The translations under genes were made by a program, and so were the position numbers. From Cristatella mucedo (lineage: Eukaryota > Bryozoa > Phylactolaemata > Cristatellidae): DNA of 64,000 bases. The notes beneath the pieces were generated by a model. That model was not told the origin of the DNA. It did not search any database and saw only the letters and a program-made list of their open reading frames with translations. Shown piece after piece: positions 40,666 to 50,741 of the stretch (the stretch's first letter is position 1; each line of letters begins with the position of its first letter). The DNA lies in the NCBI GenBank assembly GCA_009760855.2, contig WPIO01000141.1:866001-930000 (forward strand). Reading direction: 5' to 3'.

Positions 40666-40944
40666 ATTTCTCCAGAGACAAAAGAAGTATCCGTGGTTTA
40701 CCTTAGGAATACACAATTAGATGAACCAAAAACCATTACACTTAACATTATCAATAACGGAACGTTCTTTATAATCAATGAATAATTAACAGACGTTTTT
40801 ATTATAGAGTTCGTTGACCAAGGATTAAAAGATACTTGCATTACGTTTGTTACTTTTTTATCATTCTATCAACATATCCTTTAGTAGCTGCATCACTTTG
40901 ACTAACAGGATCTACAACATTAATAATTTAATTCCAATTGACAT

Positions 40945-41166
40945 TTAAAGAAGTAGTAGTACGGCTTCCACTCCATCACGCTTTTGTCCGCCAAAAGTTA
41001 CACACAAGTCACCTGGAAGAATAGTTTGAGTAGTCTTACTAGAGTTCCAATAACTTGAATTAATAGCAAATCCATTCTTTGTTAGATTTTCACTCATTCG
41101 TTCACCTGATTTAAATACAGAATCACTTAACTGGCTTGCATTAACAGCATCGCCAGGATTAACCAC
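40945..41166 (-). pseudogene. island frame, unknown (73 codons)
   Basis: Encodes NPGDAVNASQLSDSVFKSGE and is Ser/Asn-rich. Related-looking sequence continues upstream past a stop at 41167. It could be part of a structural protein, but nothing supports a family. Confidence 0.35.
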
Positions 41167-41784
41167 AGGTCATAGATTAACAGCTGGTAGCCCCTTGAAA
41201 TTAACTGTAACACATCCTAAAACAAAGAAATTAAAATCGCATAAGATTTCGTAACACAATCCGAAGAATTCAATGGATTACCTATTTTCACAATAAGATT
41301 CCCATTTACATCAAGATCAGACAACAAATACCCGTTTATCTTCGTAACCTAACTACTAAGATCTACTTTGCGGTTCATCTATATAATGAGCTATTAAAAG
41401 TGTAGACCTGTTTAACACTTCTTTTACAGCAGGAACTATTCTTGAGAATCTACTGAAATCAGGCTCATGTACTACTTGAATTAAAGATCGTATAATGTAA
41501 TACTCTACATTATAACCTGGACTTGATTTGCAATTAAATCTACCATACTTATAATATCAAATTCGAAATACAAGTATCTCTTTTCTAACAAGAACATAAA
41601 AACGTACTTCTAATTGGCATATCAAAATGATAATCAGTTGGAATCCTAAAATTTCCAGCAGCAATAAAATCAAGTGGAACTTCTTCACAGTTTAATCCAG
41701 GAACACCAATTTCGAATCCAGATTAATAGCACTCACTTAATCCTAAAACATGTAAACCTATTAAAAATTGCGCATGATACTGTT

Positions 41785-42132
41785 TCAGAATAATTCCGTC
41801 GATAATAAACTCCAAAGACATTTAATCTCAATTAAAGTATTTTTATCAACGATATCATCAGGAGAATATCTGTAAACTCCATCGCGAGTAAAGCAAACAT
41901 TTGAACATTCAAGTTTTACATCAAATTTCATTTCTAAAACTGTACCAACAAAAGGCTCAAAAGGTTTTCCAGATTTTATTTGTGGAAATTTTAGCCCTGA
42001 ATTATTAGCAATATATATTTTTCCTTTTCGGATTACCATTGTCTTAAAACCTGTTTCAATTTGATCACCTATCATCATATCATTATCAAGCCCTGAATTC
42101 ATTTTGGAGCCACCAATGCTCAAGGCCATCAA
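41785..42132 (-). pseudogene. YqaJ/lambda-exonuclease-like fragment
   Basis: A 115-codon frame with YSPDDIVDKNTLIEIKC near its end, which fits the S/PDG...EIKCP catalytic core of YqaJ-type recombination exonucleases (metal-binding Asp and Glu-x-Lys). These nucleases process DNA ends in phages and large DNA viruses. The usual SPDG reads SPDD and the Pro after Cys is Leu. The frame is broken soon after the motif, so only part of the domain is intact. Assignment rests on this one motif. Confidence 0.5.
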
Positions 42133-43111
42133 TTTTTCCGTTCTTCTGAGCCTTGTACAAAATCATTTTTTACATTTATATTAATGCTAAGATTTTATTC
42201 AGTATCAATATTGTCATATACCCATGATTCGTTTATGCAAGTAAATTAGCTTTCATTACCATTAGAAGTCAATTCAGCAGTATTCTCGCCGATCGTTAAG
42301 TAATGCACAAAGAGTTGTCTGCTGCTGACCAGCTTGTGCAGCTGGAATTGTTTCATTGAATTCAATAGTAACATGAAGTCTAGTAGTATTTCTTAAAGGT
42401 TGAATACTTCAGAAGGCTTATATGCAAACAATCTTGCTTTTTCTTTTTTTTTATAAGAAGAATTACTCAGTCCCTTGGAGACAAAATAATCAAGCGATAG
42501 CTATGTTTAGCGATCTGAGTGTTCCAAGAGTAATTAATCTATAACAGAACGGAAACAATTCTTTATCTAGATTGATGAATGTACAAATATAAAAACCAAT
42601 TTACTTAAAGTTGACGTTGAAAATTAGATATATATAAAGCTATGGTGGGTAATGCCTATAATTTGAACGACTAAATTAGTTGCATAGTTGAAAATGAAGA
42701 AGCATATCAGATTACTTTGAAAGAATGGATATAAATAAAACTAAATTGATTTCCAAAGTATAACTTCATCAGTTAGAATTCATATATCAGATATTAAAGA
42801 AGTAATACTTGAAAACTACTGTCGTAAATTTTATTCTCCAGGATTTTTCCTTCAAATTTGTTCTCTATTTGGTATTCTGGGATAGATGCTAACATGCTAA
42901 AATAAAAAAAATTCTATAACAGACTTTATTGTCCTAAGAGCTGAAACATCATCAATAAAAAGTTATTGCATTCAATGTTGCCTATCTTTCTTTGGTTTAT
43001 ATGCTAGATTTCATAACTTAAAGTCCTAATGATTGCATAGAAATTGGGTTGATGACAGGAGTTGTTTTCTCTAAGACAAAGTCAGTTGAGTTAACTTAGA
43101 AACTTTCCAGT

Positions 43112-43408
43112 CTATGATTCCTGTACAAATTCTTTTGGCTTTGTGAATCCAGTAAATTGGCCAGAGTCTAATGCTTTTTTAAGTCGTTTGGTTGTATCAA
43201 TTTTTTTAGAGCATGCTTTTGACTTTAGATTATTTATAGAATCTGTTTTTAAGTCTTTGAGAAACTTGGAGAAGATTGAGCAATTACGAACTTTCGTAAA
43301 TATGCAAGACTTTACGGGGTCAGAATGGTGAATTCTTACAGCTTCGTATTCCAGTACAAGGCTTAAAGATTCTAACAAAGAAACTCTAATGTCTTCAATG
43401 CGACCCAC
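43112..43408 (-). pseudogene. island frame, unknown (98 codons)
   Basis: A Lys-rich, Leu-rich frame (LLESLSLVLEYEAVRIHHSD, later KSKACSKKIDTTKRLKKAL). No family recognised. Confidence 0.35.
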
Positions 43409-43550
43409 AGGAAACGTGCAGATCTTAAAATTAAAATATTGTTGACCTTGAACTTTTCTTAGACCATCAGTGCATCTAGTTTATATTGGAATTATTTTTT
43501 TATAATAATTTTAATTTTTATGGGTTGTTACTACAGGATCGGATGGAACA

Positions 43551-43613
43551 GCAGCAGGTGTAGTGGATGTAGCAGCAGGTGTAGTGGATGTTGCAGTAGG
43601 TGTAGTAGATGAC
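43551..43613. repeat. three 21-bp units, in-frame Ala/Thr repeat
   Basis: GCAGCAGGTGTAGTGGATGT units at 43551, 43572 and 43593. Minus translation is Thr/Ser/Ala/Pro-rich (STTPAAT-like), a linker or stalk type sequence at the end of the frame above it. Confidence 0.75.
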
Positions 43614-43699
43614 GCAGACGTTGCAGTAGCAGCTAGTGCAGCTTTTTGTCTAGAACTGTTCCATCAGAGATATCAGGTAGAACAGCGTAACACTCCTCT

Positions 43700-43972
43700 T
43701 TAACAATACCTGAGATATCTGGTTTCATTCCTGATACTTGGAAGTTGGCTAGAAATCCATGTTATGTAACCAGCAACTTTGCCACGAGTATCTAGAAGGT
43801 TGTCAACTTTCGTTCTAACAGTAGCTTCGAGATCGGCAATAATTTTTGTCACATCTGCAGAGATTACAAGCTGTGCTTCTGCGTCCCATTCATCTTGAAA
43901 GAATTTCTTTACTGATATATCTGTCCTACCTGAAATATCCGAGTCAAGTATTTGTGCGTCGTAAGTAGTCAT
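43700..43972 (-). pseudogene. island frame, unknown (90 codons)
   Basis: Encodes TTYDAQILDSDISGRTDISV and a helical VTKIIADLEATVRTKVDNLL. Starts 8 bases below the next frame. A frameshift probably separates it from the Ala/Thr repeat downstream. Confidence 0.4.
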
Positions 43973-43979
43973 TCTAGAT

Positions 43980-44312
43980 TTAACAAGGTAATCTGCATAT
44001 GACTTTAATAGAGTTGCTGACGTTGCAAAATTGGGTCAGTGATATTCCAAGTTTGAGTAGATGCTGTTTGAGTTCCAGACATTCTCCTATACTTACATAA
44101 CAAATTAAACTAAAAAGAGCAAAAACTAAGTTACAATGAATTAACAATTTGTACTTCCGATTTTCCGATACTTCCGATTTTGTTTCTAGCGACTTCGAGT
44201 CCTTATCCATTAAAATTGAGATAATCTTGCAACGACTTTCCATTATTTTGTCACAAGTTTCACAAATTTCGTTAAAGTATAGTAATGTAAGAGCTACCAA
44301 TAATTTTACCAA
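43980..44312 (-). pseudogene. island frame, possible membrane protein (110 codons)
   Basis: Two hydrophobic stretches (MVKLLVALTLLYF at the start, LLIHCNLVFALFSLICYVSI mid-frame) separated by a charged segment. May be a small membrane protein or part of two genes. Not recognised. Confidence 0.3.
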
Positions 44313-44441
44313 GCGAATGTTAACTATCCTTGGATTTACTCATTTTTATGCTGGAAATCTTTTAGATCCCTTTCTCTCGATTGATCACAACTTAAAATTT
44401 TTGAGACATCTATTTCTAATAATAATAATAATAATTTTGTA

Positions 44442-44633
44442 TTAAGATTTTACGTATTCGAATTCAGGTCCAGGTTCATCACTGTCAATGTTTGAGAAAT
44501 ATTCGGTTGCTGATTCTAAGCTAAAAGCAGATTCTGATTCGTATTCTGATTTAAGATCAAAGCTAGGATCATAGTCTAGATCGAGTTCATGGTCAGAATC
44601 TGATTCAAGGAAGTCTCTAAGAATTTCTGCCAT
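44442..44633 (-). CDS. island small acidic protein (63 codons)
   Basis: A complete short frame, ATG to stop, rich in Asp, Glu and Ser (FLESDSDHELDLDYDPSF). It is the only island frame that looks complete. Function unknown. Confidence 0.35.
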   Translation of the reverse strand: MAEILRDFLESDSDHELDLDYDPSFDLKSEYESESAFSLESATEYFSNIDSDEPGPEFEYVKS

Positions 44634-44675
44634 CTATACAATAGAATTTTATTTCTTCAAATTAATTATATTAAT

Positions 44676-45035
44676 AATAATAATAATTATTATAATGTAC
44701 TTGATAAAGCGCCCTCAGAGAACTTAATCTCTTTCTAGGTGCTTTACATTTGCTGCAAAGGGAAATGCAATTGAATGGTAAGTAAAATCATGCTTGAAAA
44801 ACAAACAAAATGAATAACATGGTTAGGGGTGACATGCACAGGGTCAGCATGCAAATGTGGTCAGTGGCAGCATGCACAGTGTCAGCACGCATAAGCACGT
44901 GAAGGACGAATCACAGTGACCCACTAAATGCTGTCCTAAATAGGTGTGTTTTTAAGTTCCTTTTAAATGTGGTCAGGTCAGGGGATGTTCTGACGCAGAT
45001 CGGGAGGGAGTTCAAGGCTTTGGGAGCATATTAAA
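44676..45035 (-). mobile_element. L2-A 3' part inside the island
   Basis: (AAT)n, hairpin, 3' UTR and the ORF2 end, stopping at GGCTTTGGGAGCATA. Confidence 0.92.
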
Positions 45036-45144
45036 CTTTGCAAGTCTGACAGTAGCCTCCTGTTTCCTTAATTCTATGGTGCCCGTAAGCAAGTGAAAGA
45101 TCTCTACAGTTTAACCAGTAGCATTTACTTTATGTAATTAATAT

Positions 45145-45285
45145 AATTTATTTTTATAGCGCCCCAAGAGAACTTAATCTCTATTCAGGCGCTTTACGTA
45201 TGTCTCGGGGCTCGAGTCCGCGACCTTAGCCAGACCTTGGTTGGGGCGAGCACCATAACTGCTGAACCAAACCAGTTTCAAAAGC
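45145..45285 (-). mobile_element. SINE-2 inside the island
   Basis: GCGCCCCAAGAGAACTTAAT end and reverse tRNA-like head (GACCTTGGTTGGGGCGAGC). Confidence 0.85.
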
Positions 45286-45503
45286 AACAAATGCTACTTT
45301 TTTAAGTTTGTCGGTGAATAGTTCGTGTTTCTTTTGAACCATCTTGAGGAATTCTCTTTGTTTTCACATATTCCTTCTATACTTGCTCCTTGAAAACTGG
45401 CTACATGATCAGTTAAGCATTCTACAAAAGTTTCATGACCCCAAGTTTCTTTTAACACAGCCCCAGTTACACTTTTAGAAGCAGGTTGTTCGCCGCCTTT
45501 CGC

Positions 45504-45740
45504 TTACTTTATATAGTAAAGCCTAGGCCTTAATGCGCAAACCTCAGCTATTACTTTTCCATCAAATTCACCCTTAAACTTACCAAAAGTGTCACTATCA
45601 AACCATTCAGGAATTTCCTTCATATCATCATAAGCATTTGGTGTTTTAATGTTCAACACCAAAGAATCAGTCTCTGTATAAATTAATTTTACCTTTGACC
45701 CATACTTTGGTTTTAGCTCATCATAATACAAATTTTGCAT
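45504..45740 (-). pseudogene. PolB fragment, polymerase motif C region
   Basis: A 78-codon frame with YGSKVKLIYTETDSLVLNI, the DTDS-type catalytic motif C of family B polymerases (here ETDS), followed by FGKFKGE and LRPRLYY, typical of the protein-primed group (DNA_pol_B_2). Polymerases of this type copy linear viral or plasmid genomes from a protein primer. The first Asp of the motif is changed, and the frame is closed by a stop just upstream. Confidence 0.82.
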
Positions 45741-45749
45741 TTGTAATTT

Positions 45750-46079
45750 CTATAAGTCAAGAATTGAATTATTGACAAATATTGGTTCATTTAGCATAGT
45801 TTTTTGTTCGCTCATTTGGAATATAGGTAATCTTTCTCCAAAAATCCCAAAATTGGTCATTCTCGGATCTCTCCTTCGTTTTGCAAACTTGTTTTGACCT
45901 GCCTCATCTATCACACTAACTAAAGTCTTAACCCTTCTTTCAACGTCTTTGCAAGTTTTTCCATTGAAAGCATTCATTATTAATTTCCATGAATTTCTTA
46001 TAAACTTCTTGTTTGTATTCTCTGCTTTCATTTCAGCACATATTTTAATGTACTTCAAAAGCCAAGGTTTTGAATACAT
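45750..46079 (-). pseudogene. PolB fragment, motif B region
   Basis: A 109-codon frame with WKLIMNAFNGKTCKDVERRV, the K-x6-7-NAxYGK-type motif B of protein-primed polymerases (Tyr replaced by Asn), and NEPIFVNNSILDL, which precedes motif C in the family. Confidence 0.85.
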
Positions 46080-46122
46080 TTGAAAACTCTTTTTACAGTA
46101 CTAGAGTTTCTTCTCAGTGCAA

Positions 46123-46437
46123 TCACAATTGTCCAATTATTCGATTTACTTGGGTCATAACCTGGAACCAATGGATTATTAACGTTAACATGTCCAAAGT
46201 TTGTTTGGCAAATACCACCACGAATTGATTTTTAAACTCATAACGTTCTCGATTTGTCAATAGTTCACCAGCAACTCCTAAAAAACGGAAAGCTGCACTC
46301 CATGAAAAATTTGGTGTCGTTACGAAATTAGCAGGATCTAATCTTAACTTCAAAATCAATCCGTTCCTAAAACTTTCAAAGCAATCAGCTGATAACAAAT
46401 CGTCTGTAATAAGATATATGTCATGATAATATTTCAT
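46123..46437 (-). pseudogene. PolB fragment, exonuclease/polymerase junction
   Basis: A 104-codon frame with YYHDIYLITDDLLSADCFES, the YHDLYLKTDVLLLADVFE motif of this family, and NFSWSAAFRFLGV. The frame shifts after the Phe/Val-rich segment. Confidence 0.85.
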
Positions 46438-46679
46438 ATTTTTCCAGCCAAATTCTCTCCAAATAGGTTTAGCCTTTTCATACTCTGTGTCTTAAACTTT
46501 GTCATGTAAATACTCGAATAAAAAGCGTCTAAACACGGTAACTTGGTTTCAGAAAATTCTTCCCAAGAGTCCGTGTATTCGTAAGGGTATTCTCCTGTTG
46601 GTGCAAGTAAATTTAATGTTTTTGTTGGATGGATTTTACTTAGTATTTTATTTACAATTGGAAATCAATCTATCATGTT

Positions 46680-47330
46680 TCCAAGTGTTTAAGCAATTGA
46701 ATCTAATTTTCCCATGATGAATTGCATATCATCCTTGAAAACTAAATCACCCACTCGGAGCATCATATACTTTTCTAGGTTATTTGCAATAGGTTCAGCA
46801 ACAATGGTAACATTCCCAAGTGATTTGAAAATAATGTGTAATAATGTGTGCATCATAACCTCTAAAATTGTGAAAGAACACTGGTATTTGCTACTTATAA
46901 AAATCGATACAAGATTAAAAATTGCAAGAATGGTGTGCTGCACCTTTATATTTGTTTGTTAAGTGACAATGTTAAAGAAAATTTTTGTTCACCTTTTTTG
47001 ATTACTGAAAAGTTGTGTACACATCTAACAAAATATAGCCTGGTAATGTATCTTCTTTTCACCCTCTGTTAATGTTTGCATAACACTTTTTAAGTTCTCT
47101 TCAAAAAGATAAGCTTTTAAGAAACTTAGAACTGAGAAAAACCTCTTTAGAAAATTACCGATACAATTATTTCCAAAGCTCATAAACGTATCTTTTAATT
47201 CTTCGTTGCGATCAACTATGACATAAGCTGCAGAACATGAAACATGAATAGATTCATGTTTCGTTATATCTTCACTCTTCTGAAGTAAACACTCAAAATC
47301 AGCGTGACAAACAAATGGAGACAGAAATTA
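46680..47330 (-). pseudogene. PolB fragment, N-terminal exonuclease region
   Basis: At about 47291-47323 the minus strand reads VCHADFECLL, the family ADFE exonuclease motif I. At 46689-46760 NNLEKYMMLRVGDLVFKDDM fits the motif II region. Stops and a shift separate the two. The segment 46438-46680 between fragments holds only broken frames. Confidence 0.75.
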
Positions 47331-48289
47331 TTATCAAAATAGAAAATCGAAATGATCATTCATTTGTTCCTTGTCGAAAAATCAGTTCAAATATCTATGA
47401 CACTATACTGTTTTCCTCTACTTCCAGAAGGCTTACAAAACGCATTAAATTGCTAATCAGAAGATAGTTTTCTTTTTTCTCTTTAATAAAAAGTAATACA
47501 TTTAAATGTCTTCCTGTTTTTTTTATGAATTTTCTTAACTACTCGTAATGATGGAACTCTCTATTCCGAATAAACTCATTATTAAATATTAATATTTACA
47601 TTCATAACTTTTCCCATTTTATCGGCATCTATTACTTTTATTGGCCAACTACCTTTTTTATTTCTTCAAAGAATTAAACGTATTGAGTGTTCAATTTTTT
47701 GTAAATCATCAATCCTCCATTTGCTTCTATCTATCGGATTCAACGATGTTAAAACACACCAGAGCACAAAAGTCATCATTAAAACTTCTTAATTTTGCAA
47801 TGCATGTCTTTTTTACTAAACAATCTGAAGTTTCAATAAAAGTTTCACCTCCTATTGGAATATACTTAGAAATAGCAACTGAAAATGAGAGGAACCCAAG
47901 AAAAATCTAGCTAGACCCAACATTACTATTTATTAAGAACTCGGCACTATCTCCCAACGGCAACATGACTCGATCATAAATTTCATTCTCAGGTTCACTA
48001 TCCATAGTTAGATAGATTTTGATTGAACTCTCCGTATTTCTCTTTCGTCATCGTCAAACTTTTTCATCTCAAAATTAACCTTATAGGGAAATCTGATTAA
48101 AAGGTCAATATGTTTTAACATTTTTCAATAAAGTATTAGCCTGATATTTTAGTTTTTCCTTTAAATTTTCTCGAAGTCTGAACAATTTTGCTTTGTGCGA
48201 TAATCAAAGTGAGATAGTTTCATTCACTAGTAGCATGAGGATAAGTAAATCCAACCTTTTTTGGCTTCCAAATTTTCCAGCGTATGTTG
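47331..48289 (-). pseudogene. island, upstream part of the polymerase or neighbouring gene, broken
   Basis: Short minus frames (MDSEPENEIYDRVMLPLGD near 48000, TFIETSDCLVKKTC near 47850) separated by stops. Such an N-terminal extension precedes PolB in this family, but I cannot place it firmly. Confidence 0.35.
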
Positions 48290-48770
48290 AATCATCTTAA
48301 TAATAATAATAATAATAATGCACTTGATAAAGCGCCCTCAGAGAACTTAATCTCTTTCTAGGCGCTTTACATTTGCTGCAAAGGGAAATGCAATTAAATG
48401 GTAAGTAAAATCATGCTTGAAAAACAAACAAAATGAATAATATGGTTAGGGATGACATGCACAGGGTCAGCATGCATATGTGGTTAGTGGTAGCATGCAC
48501 AGTGTCAGCACGCATAAGCACATCAAGGACGAATCACAGGGACCCACTAAATGCTGTCCTAAATAGGTGTTTTTAGGCTCCTTCTAAATGTGGTCAGGTT
48601 AGGGAATGTTCTGACGCAGGTCGGGAGGGAGTTCCAGGCTTTGGGAGCATACGAACTAAATGCACGGTCTCCAAAGGATTTAAGGTTTGTACGAGGTATT
48701 TGTAGACTGTTGGATTCCGAAAAGCGGGTGGTACGATGCTTGGCCTGATGGGGTAGTATATCTTCATCAA
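48290..48770 (-). mobile_element. L2-A 3' part at the island's right side
   Basis: (AAT)n, hairpin, 3' UTR and ORF2 end to ATGCTTGGCCTGATGGG. AT-rich island sequence resumes after it (48771-48950). Confidence 0.92.
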
Positions 48771-48950
48771 AATCAATATTCATGAATCTTCTAGCCTCAG
48801 TTGCAAAATAATTCCTTGCTCTATAATGATAAGTCATTTCTGCCATATAAGGTGATAATAATTTGTTTAATACAATTTGCCATGATCAAAATTTTCTTTA
48901 CCTTTTACTAAGGAACATAACTATACTTATCCGCGATGTATGTTTTTACG

Positions 48951-49964
48951 TTGTACAATGAAAAATGAGACGATCCGAGCAAACTTGCAAGGGGAGGACG
49001 ATTTTTGTCGTCAAAGATTAAAAACATACATCAGCTCTACTAGCTTTCAGCGGTGCACTGGCGGGTTTAGCCTTGCGACGATTAGCAGAACGGATGGATT
49101 TCGCGGATAACGCCCACAGTCGCGACGGGGCCGAAGATTCAAAAGCAGTCTACGTCTCCGCGAGTTCACCTTCAGATGACCCGCCTGTTTAGCGTGGGAA
49201 ATAGTGAGCAGTCATTTTCAGAGCACATTCTACTTAACTATTAAGTAACCTGTTAACATTTAAACTCACCTAGGATCCGACGATCTGCTTTGCGACCTGA
49301 AGAAATCGGCGTCCTTTTTTTGAATCGCACGAGCAGCGAATATAGCACGCGTACGTCCGTGCGCTAAAGCGAATGCCGGTCGTCGGGGCTATTGCAAACG
49401 TTTCTCATTTACGCGATACAAGGCCGTAGCTGTCGCGAGTGGCTACGCTATCAGCGCATAAGCTGCGCGTCTTGGCGGCGTAGAAAGCAAAATTTCTGCG
49501 CGTCAGAGACGCGACGTCTAGTAGATCACCCTTCCAGCGACGTCACCCAGTGGACGACAAAGTGACTAGACTGCCGCGCCACCACTTACTAAAACAGGCA
49601 AGCGCGTCGAGAGGGAAAGGTGCAGGGGGGGGGGAGATCTATGTGACTCTGTCCCCGCGTTGCGTTTCCGATGTTGCTCGAGGTAAACGAAACTTTGACT
49701 TATTTTTAAACTATCCTTGCGCTGTGCCAGAATATCCCGAGTCACAATCCTGCAAAGATGACAAAGCGTTTGCTACCGCTTCCTGCCTTCAGGTCGTCAT
49801 GAACTTGACCTCGTAATGCCCCGCGATTACGAACTATGTACTTGACAGCTGAATCACGATTGAGAACTACGAGCTTTGCCGATGAGTGAGGAAGCTTATA
49901 AGACGGCCAACGATGAGGTGAGGCTTTGGAGCAGCATTGTGTATGATTATTGTTATCGATTATT
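48951..49964. other. no gene recognised
   Basis: CpG-containing unique sequence. A plus frame at 49550-49816 (88 codons) spans a run of 10 G and is unrecognised. Confidence 0.4.
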
Positions 49965-50420
49965 GATTATGCTAGTGATTATTGTGAGCATCGTACCACT
50001 CGCTTTTCGGAATCCAACAGTCTAGAAATACCTCGTACAAACCTTAAATCCTTTGGAGACCGTGCATTTAGCTCGTATGCTCCCACAGCCTGGAACTCCC
50101 TCCCGACCTGCATCAGAACATCCCCTGACCTGACCACATTTAAAAGAAACTTAAAAACATACCTATTTAGGACAGCATTTAGTGGGTCCTTGTGATTCGT
50201 CCTCGATGTGCTTATGCGTGCTGACACTGTTCATGCTGCCACTAACCACATTTGCATGCTGACCCAGTGCATGTAACCCCTAACCATGTTATTCATTTTG
50301 TTTGTTTTTCAAGCATGATTTTACTTACTATTCTATTGCGTATCACTTTGCAGCAAATGTAAAGCGCCTAGAAAGAGATTAAGTTCTCTGAGGGCGCTTT
50401 ATCAAGTGCAATATTATTAC
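49965..50420 (+). mobile_element. L2-A 3' part
   Basis: Encodes [20 protein letters not shown] to FSGSL stop, then 3' UTR, hairpin and tail. This is one of the best-preserved 3' ends. Confidence 0.92.
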
Positions 50421-50741
50421 TTATGATCTGGTTCCTACCTAAGGCTTGTGCCTGACCGAAGTCGTGGTCTTGGAGCACGGTCGGTGAGTCTAGCGCTGAG
50501 CGTGAGCTGCTGTAAGTCTGTTAGCGAGTCAGCAGGAAGTCACCCTGATGTATCAGCAGTATAATATAATTTAAGTATAATACAGGCTATTTTTGTGCTT
50601 TTACTAACACGGCGCTATTGCTAGCACTGCCTGCGGAGTATTGAGTGCTGTGTCTTATCGTCGGCGTATCTTTAGCTTAGGTCTCTGCACTTTGCACGCG
50701 TTGTGCCGCTTTCCAAAATAGTGAAGAGTGTGCGGTCATAA
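50421..50741 (+). repeat. 5' LTR of a degraded LTR retrotransposon
   Basis: Starts TTATGATC and ends GGTCATAA (inverted ends). Homologous to 53679-53951 over its length. Followed by CATTGGTGTCAAAAGTCGGG, resembling the primer-site region after many Gypsy-type LTRs. Confidence 0.75.

Larger units (their letters stand above)
40680..48950 (-). mobile_element. AT-rich degraded virus-like (PolB-bearing) element
   Basis: Base composition changes sharply to AT-rich here and returns to normal after about 48950. All recognisable coding is on the minus strand: a protein-primed family B DNA polymerase in pieces, a YqaJ-type nuclease fragment and several small unknown frames. This gene mix fits Polinton/Maverick-like or related linear DNA viruses that integrate in animal genomes. 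No retroviral-type integrase, packaging ATPase, protease or capsid protein could be recognised, and no terminal inverted repeats were found by eye. All main genes are broken, so it is a fossil. L2-A copies (44676-45035 and 48290-48770) and a SINE-2 (45145-45285) interrupt it. Confidence 0.7.

Noticed and set aside
40680-48950. mitochondrial insertion or mitochondrial linear plasmid
   Set aside because: AT-rich composition and protein-primed PolB are compatible, but no mitochondrial gene is present and the YqaJ-like motif fits a virus-like element better.
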